From NCBI GenBank assembly GCA_025738555.1, contig JAOVFP010000022.1, positions 124,001 through 188,000 of the forward strand: a stretch of DNA of 64,000 nt, read 5' to 3'. Positions 12,043 through 24,725 of this stretch are shown piece after piece. The position numbers and the translations under genes are program-made. The notes beneath the pieces were generated by a model that worked only from the letters and a program-made list of their open reading frames with translations, was not told the origin of the DNA and searched no databases. The DNA is from Cyathus striatus. Its lineage: Eukaryota; Basidiomycota; Agaricomycetes; Agaricales; Nidulariaceae. Positions within the stretch are counted from its first letter, which is position 1. Each line of letters opens with the position of its first letter.

Positions 12043-12661
12043 TCAATTTTCAGGCCATTCTATAAGGTATAGAGTTGAGGTTAGGATTGAGATACATTTA
12101 ACGGAGATGTGTGCATACGTAAATTGAAGTATATGTTTAAAACCTCTATGAGCTCTACATGTTACATTGAGGTTTAAAGCTGGTATAGAGTGTAATGCAT
12201 AAGAAATGCTTATTACTCCATTGATAATTAGAAGAATAAAAAGGCTTGCAGCAAATTTTTTGTCTTTTCCATATAGCACATAAACTATGAGCATTTCAGT
12301 CAGCTACATTTAGAAGTTTGATCACAGCTTTGTATGCACCCCTTAGCATCATAAGGATGTTGAAAACCACCACAAGACTATAAGAGCACCATAGTACAGT
12401 AGAGAACCACAATATGCACAATGAAGGTTTTATGGGTACTGCAGACAGAGAATTAATTGTGAAGTAAACATTAGTGCTTAATGTTGATAACCGACAATAC
12501 ATATCAGAAGATAGAAGGGGGATAAGTCGATGGTGATAGCAATACCAGGTTGAAGAAAGCTTAAGCACTTCCATGTGGCACACAATGGTGAAGTATCTCA
12601 TATAAAGATACCCAAGTTTAACTGTATTCATAAACACTGGCAAGGTGCTAGATACCAGCAC
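12043..12661 (-). pseudogene. Decayed seven-helix membrane protein (DUF6533-like), tentative
   Basis: On the minus strand two consecutive frames give hydrophobic segments resembling a common Agaricomycete multi-helix family: KLGYLYMRYFTIV early, then VYVLYGKDKKFAASLFILL and a loop with a Cys (NLNVTC). The frame breaks near 12294 and there are no clean ends. The block is almost free of CpG, so C-to-T decay is expected. The family call rests on pattern resemblance only. Confidence 0.35.
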
Positions 12662-12806
12662 CCATCAGATTTTGAATATGTAAGTCATGAAGGATCAGTA
12701 CCTCCAGATGCACTTCCATTCATCCTCTGTATTAATAATGAAATTCCATATTAATAAAGCAAGAGCTGCACCTAGTAGATTGGATAATTGATTATCACTA
12801 AACATG

Positions 12807-13202
12807 CACCTCAGACAGGGTAAAATCAGGGTAAGGTAAATATGGTACAAACATATTTAGTTAAAGTTTAGAATATGTCACTAAATATAATTCCCACACA
12901 TATTTGTAAACAATTTCAGAAAGGGAGCATGCATTGGTTTATTGTACAGGTGATAAGCATAGTCAAAGTATGTGGCATGAAAATATCCTTACTGAAAATT
13001 TTCCAATTGGCTAATAATGGATATGGTACTGTGGCATATTCATAATAGGTTTGAACAATTGGGACATGGAACAAATGTTTATTCCGGTTTACAATAAGGA
13101 CATAAATCTGACATAACTACAAATTTTGATCCCTATTCTAATTGTTAACAAAATCTGTTTGTACCATATTTACCTTACCCTGATTCAACCTTGTCTGAGG
13201 TG
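12807..13202. mobile_element. MITE of the CACCTCAGAC family, complete copy
   Basis: A 396-bp element starts CACCTCAGACAGGGTAAAAT and ends with the inverted match (..GTCTGAGGTG). The TIRs are about 46 bp with only a few mismatches and both contain GGTAAGGTAAATATGG. ATG flanks both sides (12804-12806 and 13203-13205), a possible 3-bp duplication. No coding capacity. Related copies lie at 20405-20768 (right end missing) and 24506-24540 (right end only). Confidence 0.8.
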
Positions 13203-13205
13203 ATG

Positions 13206-14300
13206 TATAATTGTTACACTTTCTCCATCTCAACCCTGCCAGACTACCCCTTTTCCACATGACCATTCTATTTATATCTTTTTACTTACTCATCCCATTC
13301 TATTTATAGTATGATACTTGTTTCATCTTCATCATCCCTTACCTCTCACTGATCCCTGCCTCCCTGGTTTGTCATACTACAGGCATAGACATTGCTTACT
13401 GATATATTTCACCTTTACTGTGGACCTCTGCTGAGTCATGGCAAGTCATAGACTTTATTTATAGTAGCATACCTTTCTGCGAATGGACCATGCTTCTTTT
13501 GTATAAATAGCTCATGTATTCTGATCAAGCTTCTTCAGCTTGATCTTAGTTTAGCTATCATCCAATATAGCTGGCTACTCCTCTCTATCACCTCTTTGAG
13601 AACACCTCAGACCCAGAACACCACTACTTCTATTCACTTCTCAAGTGCTACTGTGAGAACACTGCCAAGTCCATTAGTGTACAACTCTATGTTGTAACTG
13701 TTTAGACTTTGACTTCATCATACAACTTACATGTGTAGTGACAAGTCATGTGATTATTATATCACAAGACCAAGACATCACAAGACCAGCTCAGATCATA
13801 ACAAAAATAATAATATGAGACATACAGCAAGACTGAGTTCATTCCACAATAGACAGTTGAAGTGTTGTGGGACTTTGATCAAACATGAGGACCCTATTTC
13901 AGGGTCCTGAAAGTGATATAGTGCCCAGTGAATTGTATGTTGACCGCACAGCCAGAGAAAGACTTTACTGAAGGATGTTGAGTTGGTGAGTATATGAGAT
14001 GTTACAGATCCAAGGGAAGAGGAATGAGGATGGTGGGTTCCACAGTACATTTTCCTAGGCACTGGCAAACTTTATGAAACAACTTCCCTGCCATCATTAT
14101 GATTGATGTTAAAATAGCATGCGCTAACCATACTGGACAAGGATGTGAGAGATTTATGTAGGAGGAAGACAGATAGAATGATTCAAAGATGGAGTGAGAC
14201 CTGTCAGACAGATATTACCAAGCTGAAGATTGTCAATCTCAACCACTGGTGGTCTGGTACTAATGTAATGACCACATCATGGGGATTAGTTTTGGGAATC
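13206..14300. other. AT-rich, CpG-free repeat-derived sequence
   Basis: No gene is supported. The part around 13430-13800 (TATAAATAG at about 13503, end ..ATCATAACA) has an LTR-like look but I could not locate a matching start or duplication. Confidence 0.35.
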
Positions 14301-14302
14301 TT

Positions 14303-14512
14303 CTAAACTATACTGAGTATATTAGGCCACAAAGTACTACTGTACTGTAGAATATGTATATACTTGCCATGCTTCCTTCTCTGTAAATTTGCCGTTTAGG
14401 TGCTGTCAAGACATGGAAGCATGGATACCACCTAGCAAATGATTACTACTGATTACTACATCTGTATTACTTGACCCCTAATGCCGTCAGCAGTTAATAA
14501 AATGAAAGGTAG
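14303..14512. repeat. Dispersed repeat, copy A (partner at 28512-28700)
   Basis: About 190 bp starting TCTAAACTATACTGAG and including TACTTGCC, TTGCCGTTTAGG, GCTGTCAAGACATGGAAGC and ATACCACCTAGCAAATGATTA matches 28512-28700. Nearly every difference is CG in the 28.5-kb copy versus TG or CA here. A pogo-like element is inserted at its right end. Confidence 0.7.
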
Positions 14513-14515
14513 CTA

Positions 14516-15190
14516 CAGTCATCTCTGTCTAAATACATACTGCCTAAATACATACTCTGCATATTTTAATACTTTTTCAGGTCCACCAAATCAGTAGGCA
14601 GGGAGTTATGTATTTTTTTGCACTATTCCATAATCCATACCTTTTTTGGAGAGGCAATACATAACTTTCCCCTATCTCAGACCCCCTGTCAAAATATTTA
14701 CCGAAACCAAATGTAAATGTAAGTATTTTACATGCATATTTTATGGGAACTGAGAGCTTATCCTAAATTTCTTCCCACAGTGTTGAATTATTACTTCTTG
14801 GAGAAATAAATTCTACCTGATTTTCTATCACATTATTTGAATTTAGTGACTATCAACATGATTGTACCCAAAATGAATTTAACAAGGTTTCACATAAAGC
14901 AGGCAGAAAAAACTAGGCTCACTTGACCAAGAGCAACTTTGCTTATGAAGCTCTCATTGCTGAAAAAGTACAGGACTCTAACATGAATAAGTCAGTGTTT
15001 ATGAAAATATTAAGTTTACTATGCATTATGCGTTGTTGAGTAATAAGTTGATTGCGGTCACATAGCGGCACTCTCCGGAATTAACGGTCTGGATTAGCCG
15101 AGTTAAGGGTCTTCTGCACTACTATATACTCTGCAGAATTTAATACTTTTCATGTCCACCGACCAGTATGTATTTAGACAGAGATGACTG
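14516..15190. mobile_element. pogo/Fot1-like non-autonomous element
   Basis: The element starts CAGTCATCTCTGTCTAAATA and ends with the inverted copy. The TIR is 27 bp, followed by weaker inverted similarity (ATACTCTGCA..TTTAATACTTTT). TA dinucleotides flank it at 14514-14515 and 15191-15192. Ends of the CAGT..TAAATACATAC type with TA duplication are characteristic of fungal Fot1/pogo elements. The 675-bp interior has no transposase frame. Confidence 0.8.
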
Positions 15191-15192
15191 TA

Positions 15193-17540
15193 ATGCACTG
15201 ATATAACAGTGTGGCAAAACATAATAAGTGAGACTATTAAGGACACCGTAAACAGAGAAGGAACCCAAGTTGAATAACCTTGAATAAAGTTAAACAATTG
15301 TTACATACATAATGCTGTCATCTACCAGATTGGCGAGCGGCCATGACCGGGGGGAAAGGGAGAATTTCGCTTCCGAGTAGTAGTTAAGTATATAACGGTC
15401 GGATAGCGGGCACCCGGTCAGTTTACATAAGTCTGCGCCTCGGTATTATATAATCGACATCGGAGCGGCGTGATGCGCCCTAGTTCTGGATGTCGCGCAA
15501 GTTGCAACCCGGCTCATGCATGCGCTCATGCTTGCCTTCCAATGTTTGTAAGCGCCTTCAATTATAAGCCACTTTGACCAGTATGTATGCATCCACTAAC
15601 GTGTGAGGTACTTAAAAAAATAAAACTATATATATATACATACAGTACTAATATGACTAATTTAAAGTGTAATGCTTAGGGCTGCACACCGCCTGTATAC
15701 GGTACATGGCCGTATAATTACAGTCATTGTAGGGCTATGGTCAACCCGTACCCGTACCGTAAGTGAGTTCCGCGAAGGACTTGAAAGTACGGATGGAGTA
15801 ATTTATGGCCGTGTATAACCAAACCGTGATTGGCATATTTTTTTCTGTGGTCGCTGTAATTTTGTTGTGAAGACATGTTGTTTAATAGATTCCGATATAT
15901 GGGAGAAAATGCTGTGTACTTAAGGTATTATGGTAGTTATATTTTAATTTTCTTTGATTGGCATATTATAAGCTGTACCAAATTTAAAAGTGTTAGAGAA
16001 CCATTAGTATCTCACTTGATTTATGTATGCTTCTACTGACATGCAAATATTTTTTCCGATGTGGATAACCCACCGAATAAAGTCAAAAAATTTCGAAGTA
16101 AGAGTATACTGTCACCTGCGTACGTATAACTACATTACCTTTACATTGACTTGATTTCTTAAATTTGACATTTCGTAATATATGCAACAGAAGCCACACC
16201 GATGCGTGTTGCACAATACTGATATGATTGCTGTGTACCGTTTGCATATCACATCGGTAGATTCATTATAGGGCTAGCCATTATCTATAACGTGGAACCA
16301 TGAAACATAATAAAATATGTTCCAAAACGCTGTATCTTATAATTTTATCCTCATTTCCCAGAAGTAATTACCTTACTGTAACTCTGTAACTGTACCAGAC
16401 ATAAGTAAGTATTCAATATTTTGCTCAAACTTGATTTGAAGTACGTGCAAAACCCAATCATTATATGCTGATCCAGTAAAATTCATTGCTTCTGTAAAAG
16501 TACACCATGTGTATTAATCTACTGTAAGTAAGCTATGTTTATCTAACTTAGATATGTAAATATCAGGTGGCGGCGCCGCGGCGGGATGGCGCACACCAGA
16601 TATATTACTAATTGGCGGGGTTGTCCATCTTCGGTCTCATTGCCGGGGGGGTCGAAGGCCTCTCCGTGATATCAGCGTCTTGATAAGGCTGAAACATCGG
16701 TTCCTGTTCGGAACCGAAGTTTTTGTTTTTCTTCTGGTATATACTCGGCTCGTTATTGGGGGAGCTTGCTTCCCCTATTTGTCTAGGTGGACCCAAAATT
16801 CGTATGTGGCTGTGCGCGCATGGCAACGGTGCATGGCAACCAAGATACGGCTGCATGCTGTCGACCCAATGTGTTGGTCCGCATGCGTGGCTGTGCATAT
16901 TGTGTGAATTTAGTTTGTCAGCACCCTTTTTGGCCGTCTTTGATTCGGAATTTGCCAACTGGCCTTAAATATGGTCAAGCCTTATTCTATCCCATCATCA
17001 ATGTTTGTCAGCGCCTTTCGATCTTCTTTTGCTCACAGTCGCCTTCAACAGAGAGAAGAAACTCAAGTTACGCGCATGCTTAGGGAGGATAATGAACGAT
17101 GTGAAGGATTAGGATTTCATATTAATACTTATTGTAGAGTGGGATATTTCTATACACGTAGATAGTAAGTAAAAGCAATCTACATGTAGTGTTAGTATGC
17201 GATATAAATAGAATGTAAGCTAAAGAGTCTCACCTCAGTCTTAGTGTATAATACAATGACTGAGGTATATCTGTATCTAATGGTACGTATTTATATGTAA
17301 TATGAGTGGCCATAGTAAAAGAGATAAAGGTAAGTATAGTGAAAGGTATATAAAAGATTAAAGGGAGAAAGGGAGTATGCATGTTCATGCATTTACGGTG
17401 ATGTAATCATTAAAGCCATTTCATATCAACACTTATGGCATGGACTTAAGTGAAATAGTGATTAGTTTTTCTGTCACAAAAACTCGGATTAGGGAAGCGC
17501 CCCCTTTTACGTACGTCGCGAAGCGGCGTACATTACATGT
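15193..17540. other. Intergenic, low-complexity and unclassified
   Basis: Contains an AT microsatellite at about 15631-15645, a stretch rich in GTAC/CCGTAC words around 15690-15770 and a GC-rich patch at 16566-16590. Open frames at 16608-17165 show no recognisable motifs. I see no gene. Confidence 0.4.
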
Positions 17541-17542
17541 TA

Positions 17543-17913
17543 CTATTGGTAACTAGTACATCGGATTACTCGTGAATCGGATGTCACGTAGGTGTCGCAG
17601 CAGTCCGATCAGAGAATTCAGGGTCCGGCTTGGGCGAACTGTTGTGTCAATGCGTCGCGAGCCTCGAGGTAAGACTTATGACGTCACAATCAACAATTGT
17701 GAATGTCTATCTGTTCCGGTGCACGGCAAGCGTGACATCCTCATACTTTCAACAATCGAATATTCATGCTTATCTGTCGGAAAAAAACCGCTGCTCATGT
17801 TATTGAGGTTATAGTAGACTGTATGTCCAATTTGAGCAAGATTGAGTGACAGGAAGTTGTAAAAATTGAGTCAATCCGATTCAGCAGTAATCCGATGTAC
17901 TGGTTACCAATAG
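17543..17913. mobile_element. MITE, TA-flanked, about 41-bp TIR
   Basis: Left end CTATTGGTAACTAGTACATC and right end inverted, with about 38 of 41 positions matching and both including CGGATTACT. TA flanks at 17541-17542 and 17914-17915. The 371-bp interior carries no coding region. A mariner-type MITE is the simplest reading. Confidence 0.75.
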
Positions 17914-17915
17914 TA

Positions 17916-18855
17916 TAGGTTTGTGTGCAATTTGGTAATAGTACATAATATAATAATATAAGGTTGGTACCTATCCATACATCTTGAGTTGTTATAAAAC
18001 AAGTTTAATGCCACAAAATAAATAAAGAAATAAGGCCGGCAAGCGGCACAGCCCACTACCTCATGAATTTGATTAGTAAGAGATACTGGGTTACATAGGA
18101 GAGCTGTATCGTGTCCTCTGGGTTCCCTCGCGTGCAACCAGATGAAGAATACGGATCTCCTATAAATAAACACATCTGTAGCGTAACATTATAGTCTAGA
18201 CTGCGTTCCAAACTGAAGGATCCGCTTTCACGTATATTATAACTGTTACTGAACAGTGCATTAATTAGTAATAATAAACTTATGAAGGCCAATATGTAGA
18301 CTAAGAACTACACTTCCAGCTATCAATTCCAGCTATATCTGTAAAAGTAGACGAACTACTAGGACCTAGTACAGAAAGTAGTAGAAGAGGTGATAACGGT
18401 GTTCTCATTACAATGTGTGATCTCTGCCTTGTTCCTATTAGTGTAAGTCACTAGTTTAAATCTCTCGTAAGGCCTTCTATTCATTTGCAAAGTTCCCACG
18501 TTCAGTGTAAGGATATGTTTTCTGATAAGTACGACAAAGCCTGCTGTTCTGGTGAGCAGTCTTCTAACTACTTGAAGTATAGCTTGAGTTCTGCATACTA
18601 CAGCCATAGTTCCCAAACAACTTATCGACTACAAACACCTCGAGGTAGCACCATTACTCTGCATCCTACCTGAACAAAATCCTCTACATCCAGCAATGTT
18701 TATTCTTAACAAGATACTTTGAACAGCTCTTTACGCTACACCCTTCATCTTAGCTACTCCAAGTCGTCTCTCAACCGTATTGACAGATGTTGTGCTTCAA
18801 ATTCTTTATTTCCCTCAACTAATTCTAACTCAATTAATCTAGAACCCAGCGGTCA
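17916..18855. other. Intergenic, includes 38-bp dispersed end motif (copy 2)
   Basis: The motif AAGAAATAAGGCCGGCAAGC..CCCACTACC is at 18022-18060. The rest holds only short frames with no family match. The segment at 18360-18670 may be a remnant downstream of the decayed membrane gene, but I cannot support that. Confidence 0.4.
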
Positions 18856-18857
18856 TC

Positions 18858-20330
18858 CTATGCACAAACGAAGGCAAGCAAACTTCCTCTTCCCAACACC
18901 ATTCGCCGCACTATGAGGGCCAGCCAAAGCACCACTATATCCAATAAGCGGCTCAGACATATCATTGTTTTCGAAAAAAGCTGCGGCACAGCACCAATGA
19001 CAGCTGCTGACTCCAAATTGAGGGTGCTACTCTCCTCGTGAGCTATTGCATTGTGTAATTTCCGACAACGATGCAGGAACCATATTAATAAACTTATGAC
19101 AGCTTCTCCAAAGAAGCCGCCAATTGCTCCCCCAACTATAGCTTGGACAGGCATAGATGAACCAAAAGGAGTAGATGAGGGTGTACTAGTCAAAGAGGCT
19201 TTGCCATTGTCATAACTGGAGTCGAGTCGATAAATTGAACTTTAGCTTTAGTACGGTATGAAATTAGTAGACACTTATGAGTAAATAAGGTAGTCAAACA
19301 ACGTCAATGACTATTCACCACATGTCTAGGCGGACCATTTTGTAGCATAATTGTGTGCTGTCCAGGTTGCAATGTATCGTTTGAATAAACTGAAACGTTG
19401 TACTCATATTTCCTGGATTACCAGGAGGTACCTTCTCGAAATAACTGATGAGTTTGTATGTTGCTGTATCCTGTTGGGCTGTTAACTGATAATGGAAGTG
19501 CGCAGAAGATGTATATAGCCGTTCCTATATCACACTTCAGAAAAATGGAGAACAGGTTTTGGTGAGAAAGAAGCATACCATTAAATTTGAACGTAACATT
19601 CAACAGTCTGCTGGGAGGGGGGTTCGAATTAGCAGGATAGTACTGTACAGCGTTAACAATATTAAACAGAAAACAGACTACTTGTACTATAAAACTCACG
19701 GTGCCATTGTGCCATGTCCTATCGAACATAGACCCTCCATCAACATTAGATGTACAATTCAGTCATTCTGGATACTACTGTGGTAGACGTCACAAGGGGG
19801 TGATAGCTGTGTATTGGAGGCCGTGTACCTACAATCACACTCTGCCTCGAATATCCTCTTTCTGCATCGTAAAACGGGGGCTGAATGTCGAACATTGATG
19901 TCTGAGACTTGAAGTCATCAAGGAGACCGCAGACGTGCTTCCACACAACATGCATACTATGATAATCGTCTCCAAGGACCAGAGGTAAAAGGAGACTTCA
20001 CTTTAATGAGTCTACACCAGTATTTATCCAATGGGAAGATTTCAAGAACCTATAGGTACATTAACACAAACATGAGAATTGAATATTGAGGGGAAATTGA
20101 CGCACAGCAAGAATAATCCGGTACTAAACAGCCTCTCTAATGTTATATCCGAAATCAAACATTGTGATAAGTAAGGGGTGTAGGGAGCGAGCAGGGTACA
20201 TAGAGCCTTGAGAAACAGTAGCTGTTTGCCCATTCGTCAGCCACAGTGTGTGTTGTTCTGCTGGACTGTGGTTAGTGTGATGGAACCATGTAGTGGGTTT
20301 GTTAAGCAGCTCCAATGCTGTTGACAATTC
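18858..20330 (-). pseudogene. Decayed single-pass membrane glycoprotein of an Agaricomycete family
   Basis: Read on the minus strand from about 20330 down: a segment with SPAEQHTLWLTNGQ, then CTSNVDGG followed by SMFDRTWHNGT, then YYPANSNPP..VTFKFNG, TAIYIFCALPL, KYEYNVSVYSNDTLQPGQHT, and finally a Ser/Thr-rich stalk, a transmembrane helix (VQAIVGGAIGGFFGEAVISL..) and a basic RCRKLHNAI cytoplasmic start. This order is that of a common but uncharacterised family of secreted-domain plus TM proteins. At least two one-base shifts (around 19435 and 19462) break the frame, and the part beyond 19990 is weakly supported. Some introns with GT..AG remain recognisable (for example within 19640-19700). 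Confidence 0.55.
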
Positions 20331-20404
20331 GAGCTTAGATTTGAGTTTGATGTGGAGAGCAATCTGTAAGTATCAAGAGGCTAGCGCCCACCAACAACTT
20401 CATT

Positions 20405-20768
20405 CACCTCAGACAGGGTAAAATCGGGGTAAGGTAAATATGGTACAAACATATTTAGTTAAAGTTTAGAATGTGTCACTAGATGTGATTTCCACACATA
20501 TTTGTAAACAATTTCAGAAAGGGAGCGTGCATTGGTTTATTGTACAGATAATAAAGCAGAGTCAAAGTATGTGGCATGAAAATATCCTTACTGAAAATTT
20601 TCCAATTGGCTAATAATGGATATGGTACTGTGGCATATTCATAATAGGCTTGAACAATTGGGACACGGAACAAATGTTCATTCCGATTTACAATAAGGAC
20701 ATAAATCTGACATAACTACAAATTTTGATCCTTATTCTAATTGTTAACAAAATCTGTTTGTACCATAT
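20405..20768. mobile_element. CACCTCAGAC MITE, copy 2, right end missing
   Basis: Nearly identical over its length to the 12807-13202 copy, but ends abruptly after GTACCATAT and continues into the 38-bp dispersed end motif (AAAGAAATAGGGCC..) at 20765-20802. Several CG dinucleotides here correspond to CA or TG in the 12.8-kb copy. Confidence 0.75.
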
Positions 20769-20802
20769 AAAGAAATAGGGCCAGCAAGTGGCAGAGCCCA
20801 CT

Positions 20803-23800
20803 ACCAAATGGTAAGCGCCACCGTAGATATTCGCTTCCCGCCATCTAGCTCGGTTGGTGGCGAACGACTCATTAAGTAATTACTAGTTTTATCGTAACCT
20901 ATAGAGTATGCGAGCTGAGAGCCATATATGTTGTTTGTTCGACTCATTTTGTGTCGTTTTCATTGGTGGGTGTATGACGGATGCCCCTGCTGTTTTTTGG
21001 TGTGCTTTAGCCATTAGACATGATGGGGTCGTTATTTTAGCACTGTGTATATCTTTAACTTAATAACATATTTTGTCCTTCATAATAACAAGAGAAAAGT
21101 ATGGAAAGTTCTGTTAAATTTAGTGTTTACATTTGATCAATATATAGCAATTTAAAAAAATGATACCCACACGGCGGAAAGGTAAATGCACGTTTACGAA
21201 GACATTATGTACATTGAGTGACTTATTCTCTCTACACATGCCACCTATCATTAAATTCTTACAAATAATACTTGATTATAGTGAAGAGGACGAATACCAC
21301 TTGGTGGTATCCACTCAACGAAGAAATTGGGCGAGTGGCCGGCACATCCGTCTGACCTCCAGATCCTGGTGAGCTCGCAAGAGAGGTGAACTGGGGGGAA
21401 ATGAGAAGCTGTATTTCTCAGAGTGTACGTACGACAGATATACAACGACGGTAATGAATGAGGGAAGGATTTGTAATCGAAAATGCGGACACAATGAGGT
21501 ATGGAAATGAAATGAGCGAAAACCGCATTTTTGCGGTGCAGGCAGAATGCCTGCTCTATAATAGTACTTATTTCTGTTCCTATATATTCTGGTCTATCCG
21601 TGAGATGCTTCAACTCTTCCAATGGTTATATTGGACTTCATTCAGTAATCATACATTAACCATTAACTTGTTACTTACAATAATACAACTTGAAAGCGGT
21701 AGTATTAAGTAAGTCGCCCCTGTTGTGATTTGCAAACGAATTGCAACGTTGGTGTATTCCTATGAATACACGAAGTGAGTACACCTACGAAAATAGAAAC
21801 GTACCGTATTGTATTTAGTCTTGAATTGAATACAATGTAAGCGAGGGATGATGAATATGTAGTAGCGTGTACGTCAAGTTGAGTTCTCGAAGAGTAAGTC
21901 AACCAAGAGCAAGTGTCGAAACAAGTCACGTGCTACCGCCGATTGGACTATCCGTTGATATTCAGCAATCGACAATACTCAATACAATGATCTAGTATTT
22001 AAGTAGCGAGTAGATAAGTAATATACGTATGTACCCTTTTTAGCAACAGTACGAGACTTAGCGCTTAGCCTTAAGTCGAGTCTGATTCTTACAGTTCACG
22101 CTGTTTGAGAGGTTAAAAAAGGATTGATTTAATGTACCTATCTACTGACATTTATATACTTTTCTGTACTACTGTTTCCAAAGTGTTCTAAATACTTCTT
22201 TACTGTTGTAGATATCTAAAGTACATTCTCTGAGTATTCTACTATCGTTGCTGGAACGTTCTCAATGGTCCAGTAATGTTGTAGATACTTCAAAGTCCAT
22301 CTACGCGAGTCCAGAGCTGATCATGCTTGGTGATCTCGGACTTTCCTAATTAATACTTCTTCCTCTCAGGGTATTAACGATGTGATCATAACGGATTTAA
22401 GCAAGCGGCACAGCCGCGAAGTAATGAAGTGACGAGATACAGAATAAGGAGAGAAGAAGAGAAATAAGTGGAAAGGGTGAGTAAATATGCTAGCTTCTAG
22501 GAATAGTTGAATATCCATAACAGCCCCCCGTTGCTTGCATATCTTCTCCTCCTTTATATCCTACATTAGCACGAAAGTACATACTTGACAATTCATCGAC
22601 GACTCTTTTCTTTTTAGATGTTGAATTGTGGTGGCCCTTCCGCTGATCTTGTGCCGAAGTGCATCGAACAGCGGTGATTTTCATTCACAGCTAGATGTAG
22701 TTTGGTCAAAAAGAAAGAAAGAATAAGTTAAAGAAGATAAAGAAACGTACAGTGTCGAATTTTGCTCAAAACCAGTGACGAGATAGCGTGATTGTGAACA
22801 CTAGTAGTAACGTGCAAGGAACGGTTTATTCGAAAGAGTGGGGAATAAGTTGATTAGATGATCTGTAGAAAAACTAATAAATCTAAATGAGGTAAGACAC
22901 TGTATACCCTGAGACGAAATAATAAAAAGGACATAGCCTGAATCATTGATAGTTGAGGAGTTTACGAGGATACTTTTCTTGTTCAACTCAAGGTGTCAGA
23001 CCTATTTTTGAGAATTCAGCATATTGTAGGGGATACATATACTCTCAGCTTGAAGAAGTACAAATCGAGGAAAGCTGAAACAAATGAGCGGGGAGGGAGA
23101 TTGAGGAGGGAATCTATAATTGAACGGTATAAAGTGAATTTATCAATTCTCCAAATTCACCACTGGGTACGCGCAGAGTATGGAAAACACCCCTCAAAAT
23201 CCCCATCCCCATCCGCTCTTGCATACCTCTGACACTCCACGAATGCACTAAGCTCACAAAGCCCCTCCTCTCCCGCTCCACAGAACAATAAAGGCTGAAG
23301 CGCATCGTTGACTAGATCCTCACATACTCTCCTTTAGTCCCTCGACTCAAATCCGCACTCGCAGAACCCGTGCTTGAACATGAACCCGAAGAGCTCAAGG
23401 AATGCGCACGCGCACAAACCATCTTCTCAACGACCATCCCCCCAACAAACGGAACCAATAAATTCACCCTTCAATTCCTCCCGGGGATAGGGTTAAATGA
23501 GCTAGGAGCTCGTTTGTATCTCCTATGCCTTGGATTTTTCCGAGTGGTTGGCTGTACATATGATATTACTTCGTATCAATATGAAGCATAGGGGAGAAGA
23601 AGGGAGAATGGACCCAGTCCCATAATACTTATCCAAATCTCCCCCATAATTAAATCTCTCCCATCCTCTCGACACCCCTCCCTCAAACAACGCACAAAAT
23701 GGTCTCTTAGTCTCTTAGCTAGCATTTCGAAGGGACATAGGGACATCAAATTATATACATCGAATGTATCGATCCAGGTGTTTGTCTGCAGATCGGAGGA

Positions 23801-24360
23801 TCCTGTGGAAGGACACTGGAGGGAAGTAGGTAGGAAATGAAGAAGGAAGGGGGACGTACGTCTTCTGATAAGATTAATGGTGGGGCGGGATGGATTCCTG
23901 TTACCATCCTACCTGTCCACACATACATTGGCACATCCACTACAGAGAGAGATGAGGAGGGATACCGAGCGTCCAACTCATAGCAGAGTCTACGACATGT
24001 TGGCTGCTTGATGCACAGATTAATGGTATGTTGCCATTGGTGATGTTAGGAAAGAAGGGGGAGAGGAGGTGGGCATATCGTGCTGCGTGGCTGGTTCCTG
24101 ATTGTTGTGCTCTGGGCACATTGGGATACTGTACCTGTGAGAACTGACCATTCTATGAAGCATGTGAGTGTGACTGAGATCGAGAGAGGGAGGAGGTGGG
24201 AAAGACCGGGTGTATGAAGATAGAGGCTCTGGAAGAGAGTAATCTACGATGTTTGAGGCATACACATACTGTCGTGTGTCTGTATGATGATCAGACTCAC
24301 AGAGTACTTACGTACAGATGGTCTTACATACCGGAAACTAATGGTCACAAGTGTCACACA
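20803..24360. other. Long intergenic stretch, no firm gene
   Basis: No rRNA, tRNA or recognisable protein family. Minus-strand frames at 21251-21622, 23746-23976 and 24020-24265 have no motif or consistent exon structure. One segment near 23340 looks more like coding sequence and is listed separately. Confidence 0.4.
23331..23591 (+). other. Possible orphan exon, unknown
   Basis: An open frame (..SALAEPVLEHEPEELKECAR..) with a strong bias to C or G at third positions and normal CpG, unlike its surroundings. It ends TAG at 23591 and has a stop just upstream of 23331 with no clear ATG. It could be the last exon of a lost gene. I do not recognise the protein. Confidence 0.25.
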
Positions 24361-24369
24361 AATTCAGTA

Positions 24370-24725
24370 ACTGATCACAAAGTGTCACTAAAAAGGTATC
24401 AGCCAATCAGGTGGCCAGAAAGTGAGATCCCGAAGGCGATCCACAAATTGTCTTATTAGGAAATCCAAACATCCCCATAACCCGCTACCTTAAAAGGTAG
24501 TGGGAATTTACCTTACCCCGATTCGACCTTGTCTGAGGTGATTGGTATTGATGAATTATGAGGGAATGTCACACTGGTCACGGCCTCACAGGGCAAAGGG
24601 TTTTAGGTTGTCATCCAATCAAATCGCTTGAAAGTGAGATCCCGACCCTGATTTCTGAAATTTCTTTATAGGGAAATCCAAATCACCCTATAACCCAACT
24701 ACCTTAAAAGGTAGTGGGAATATTC
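24370..24725. repeat. Two diverged copies of a repeat ending CTACCTTAAAAGGTAG
   Basis: Copy one is about 24370-24500 and copy two about 24585-24715. Both contain CAATCA, AAAGTGAGATCCCGA, GGAAATCCAAA, CCCATAACCC-like sequence and the hairpin CTACCTT-AA-AAGGTAG followed by TGGGAAT. Between them lies the right end of a CACCTCAGAC MITE (24506-24540). Confidence 0.6.
24506..24540. mobile_element. CACCTCAGAC MITE, copy 3, right-end fragment
   Basis: TTTACCTTACCCCGATTCGA..TTGTCTGAGGTG matches the right TIR of the complete copy at 13165-13202. The rest of the element is absent. Confidence 0.65.

Noticed and set aside
13430..13801. Solo LTR with TATAAATAG and an ATAACA end
   Set aside because: No matching TG start or target duplication could be found.
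23331..23591. Calling this segment a gene
   Set aside because: Codon bias looks coding but there is no start, no neighbouring exon and no recognised family; kept only as a low-confidence note.
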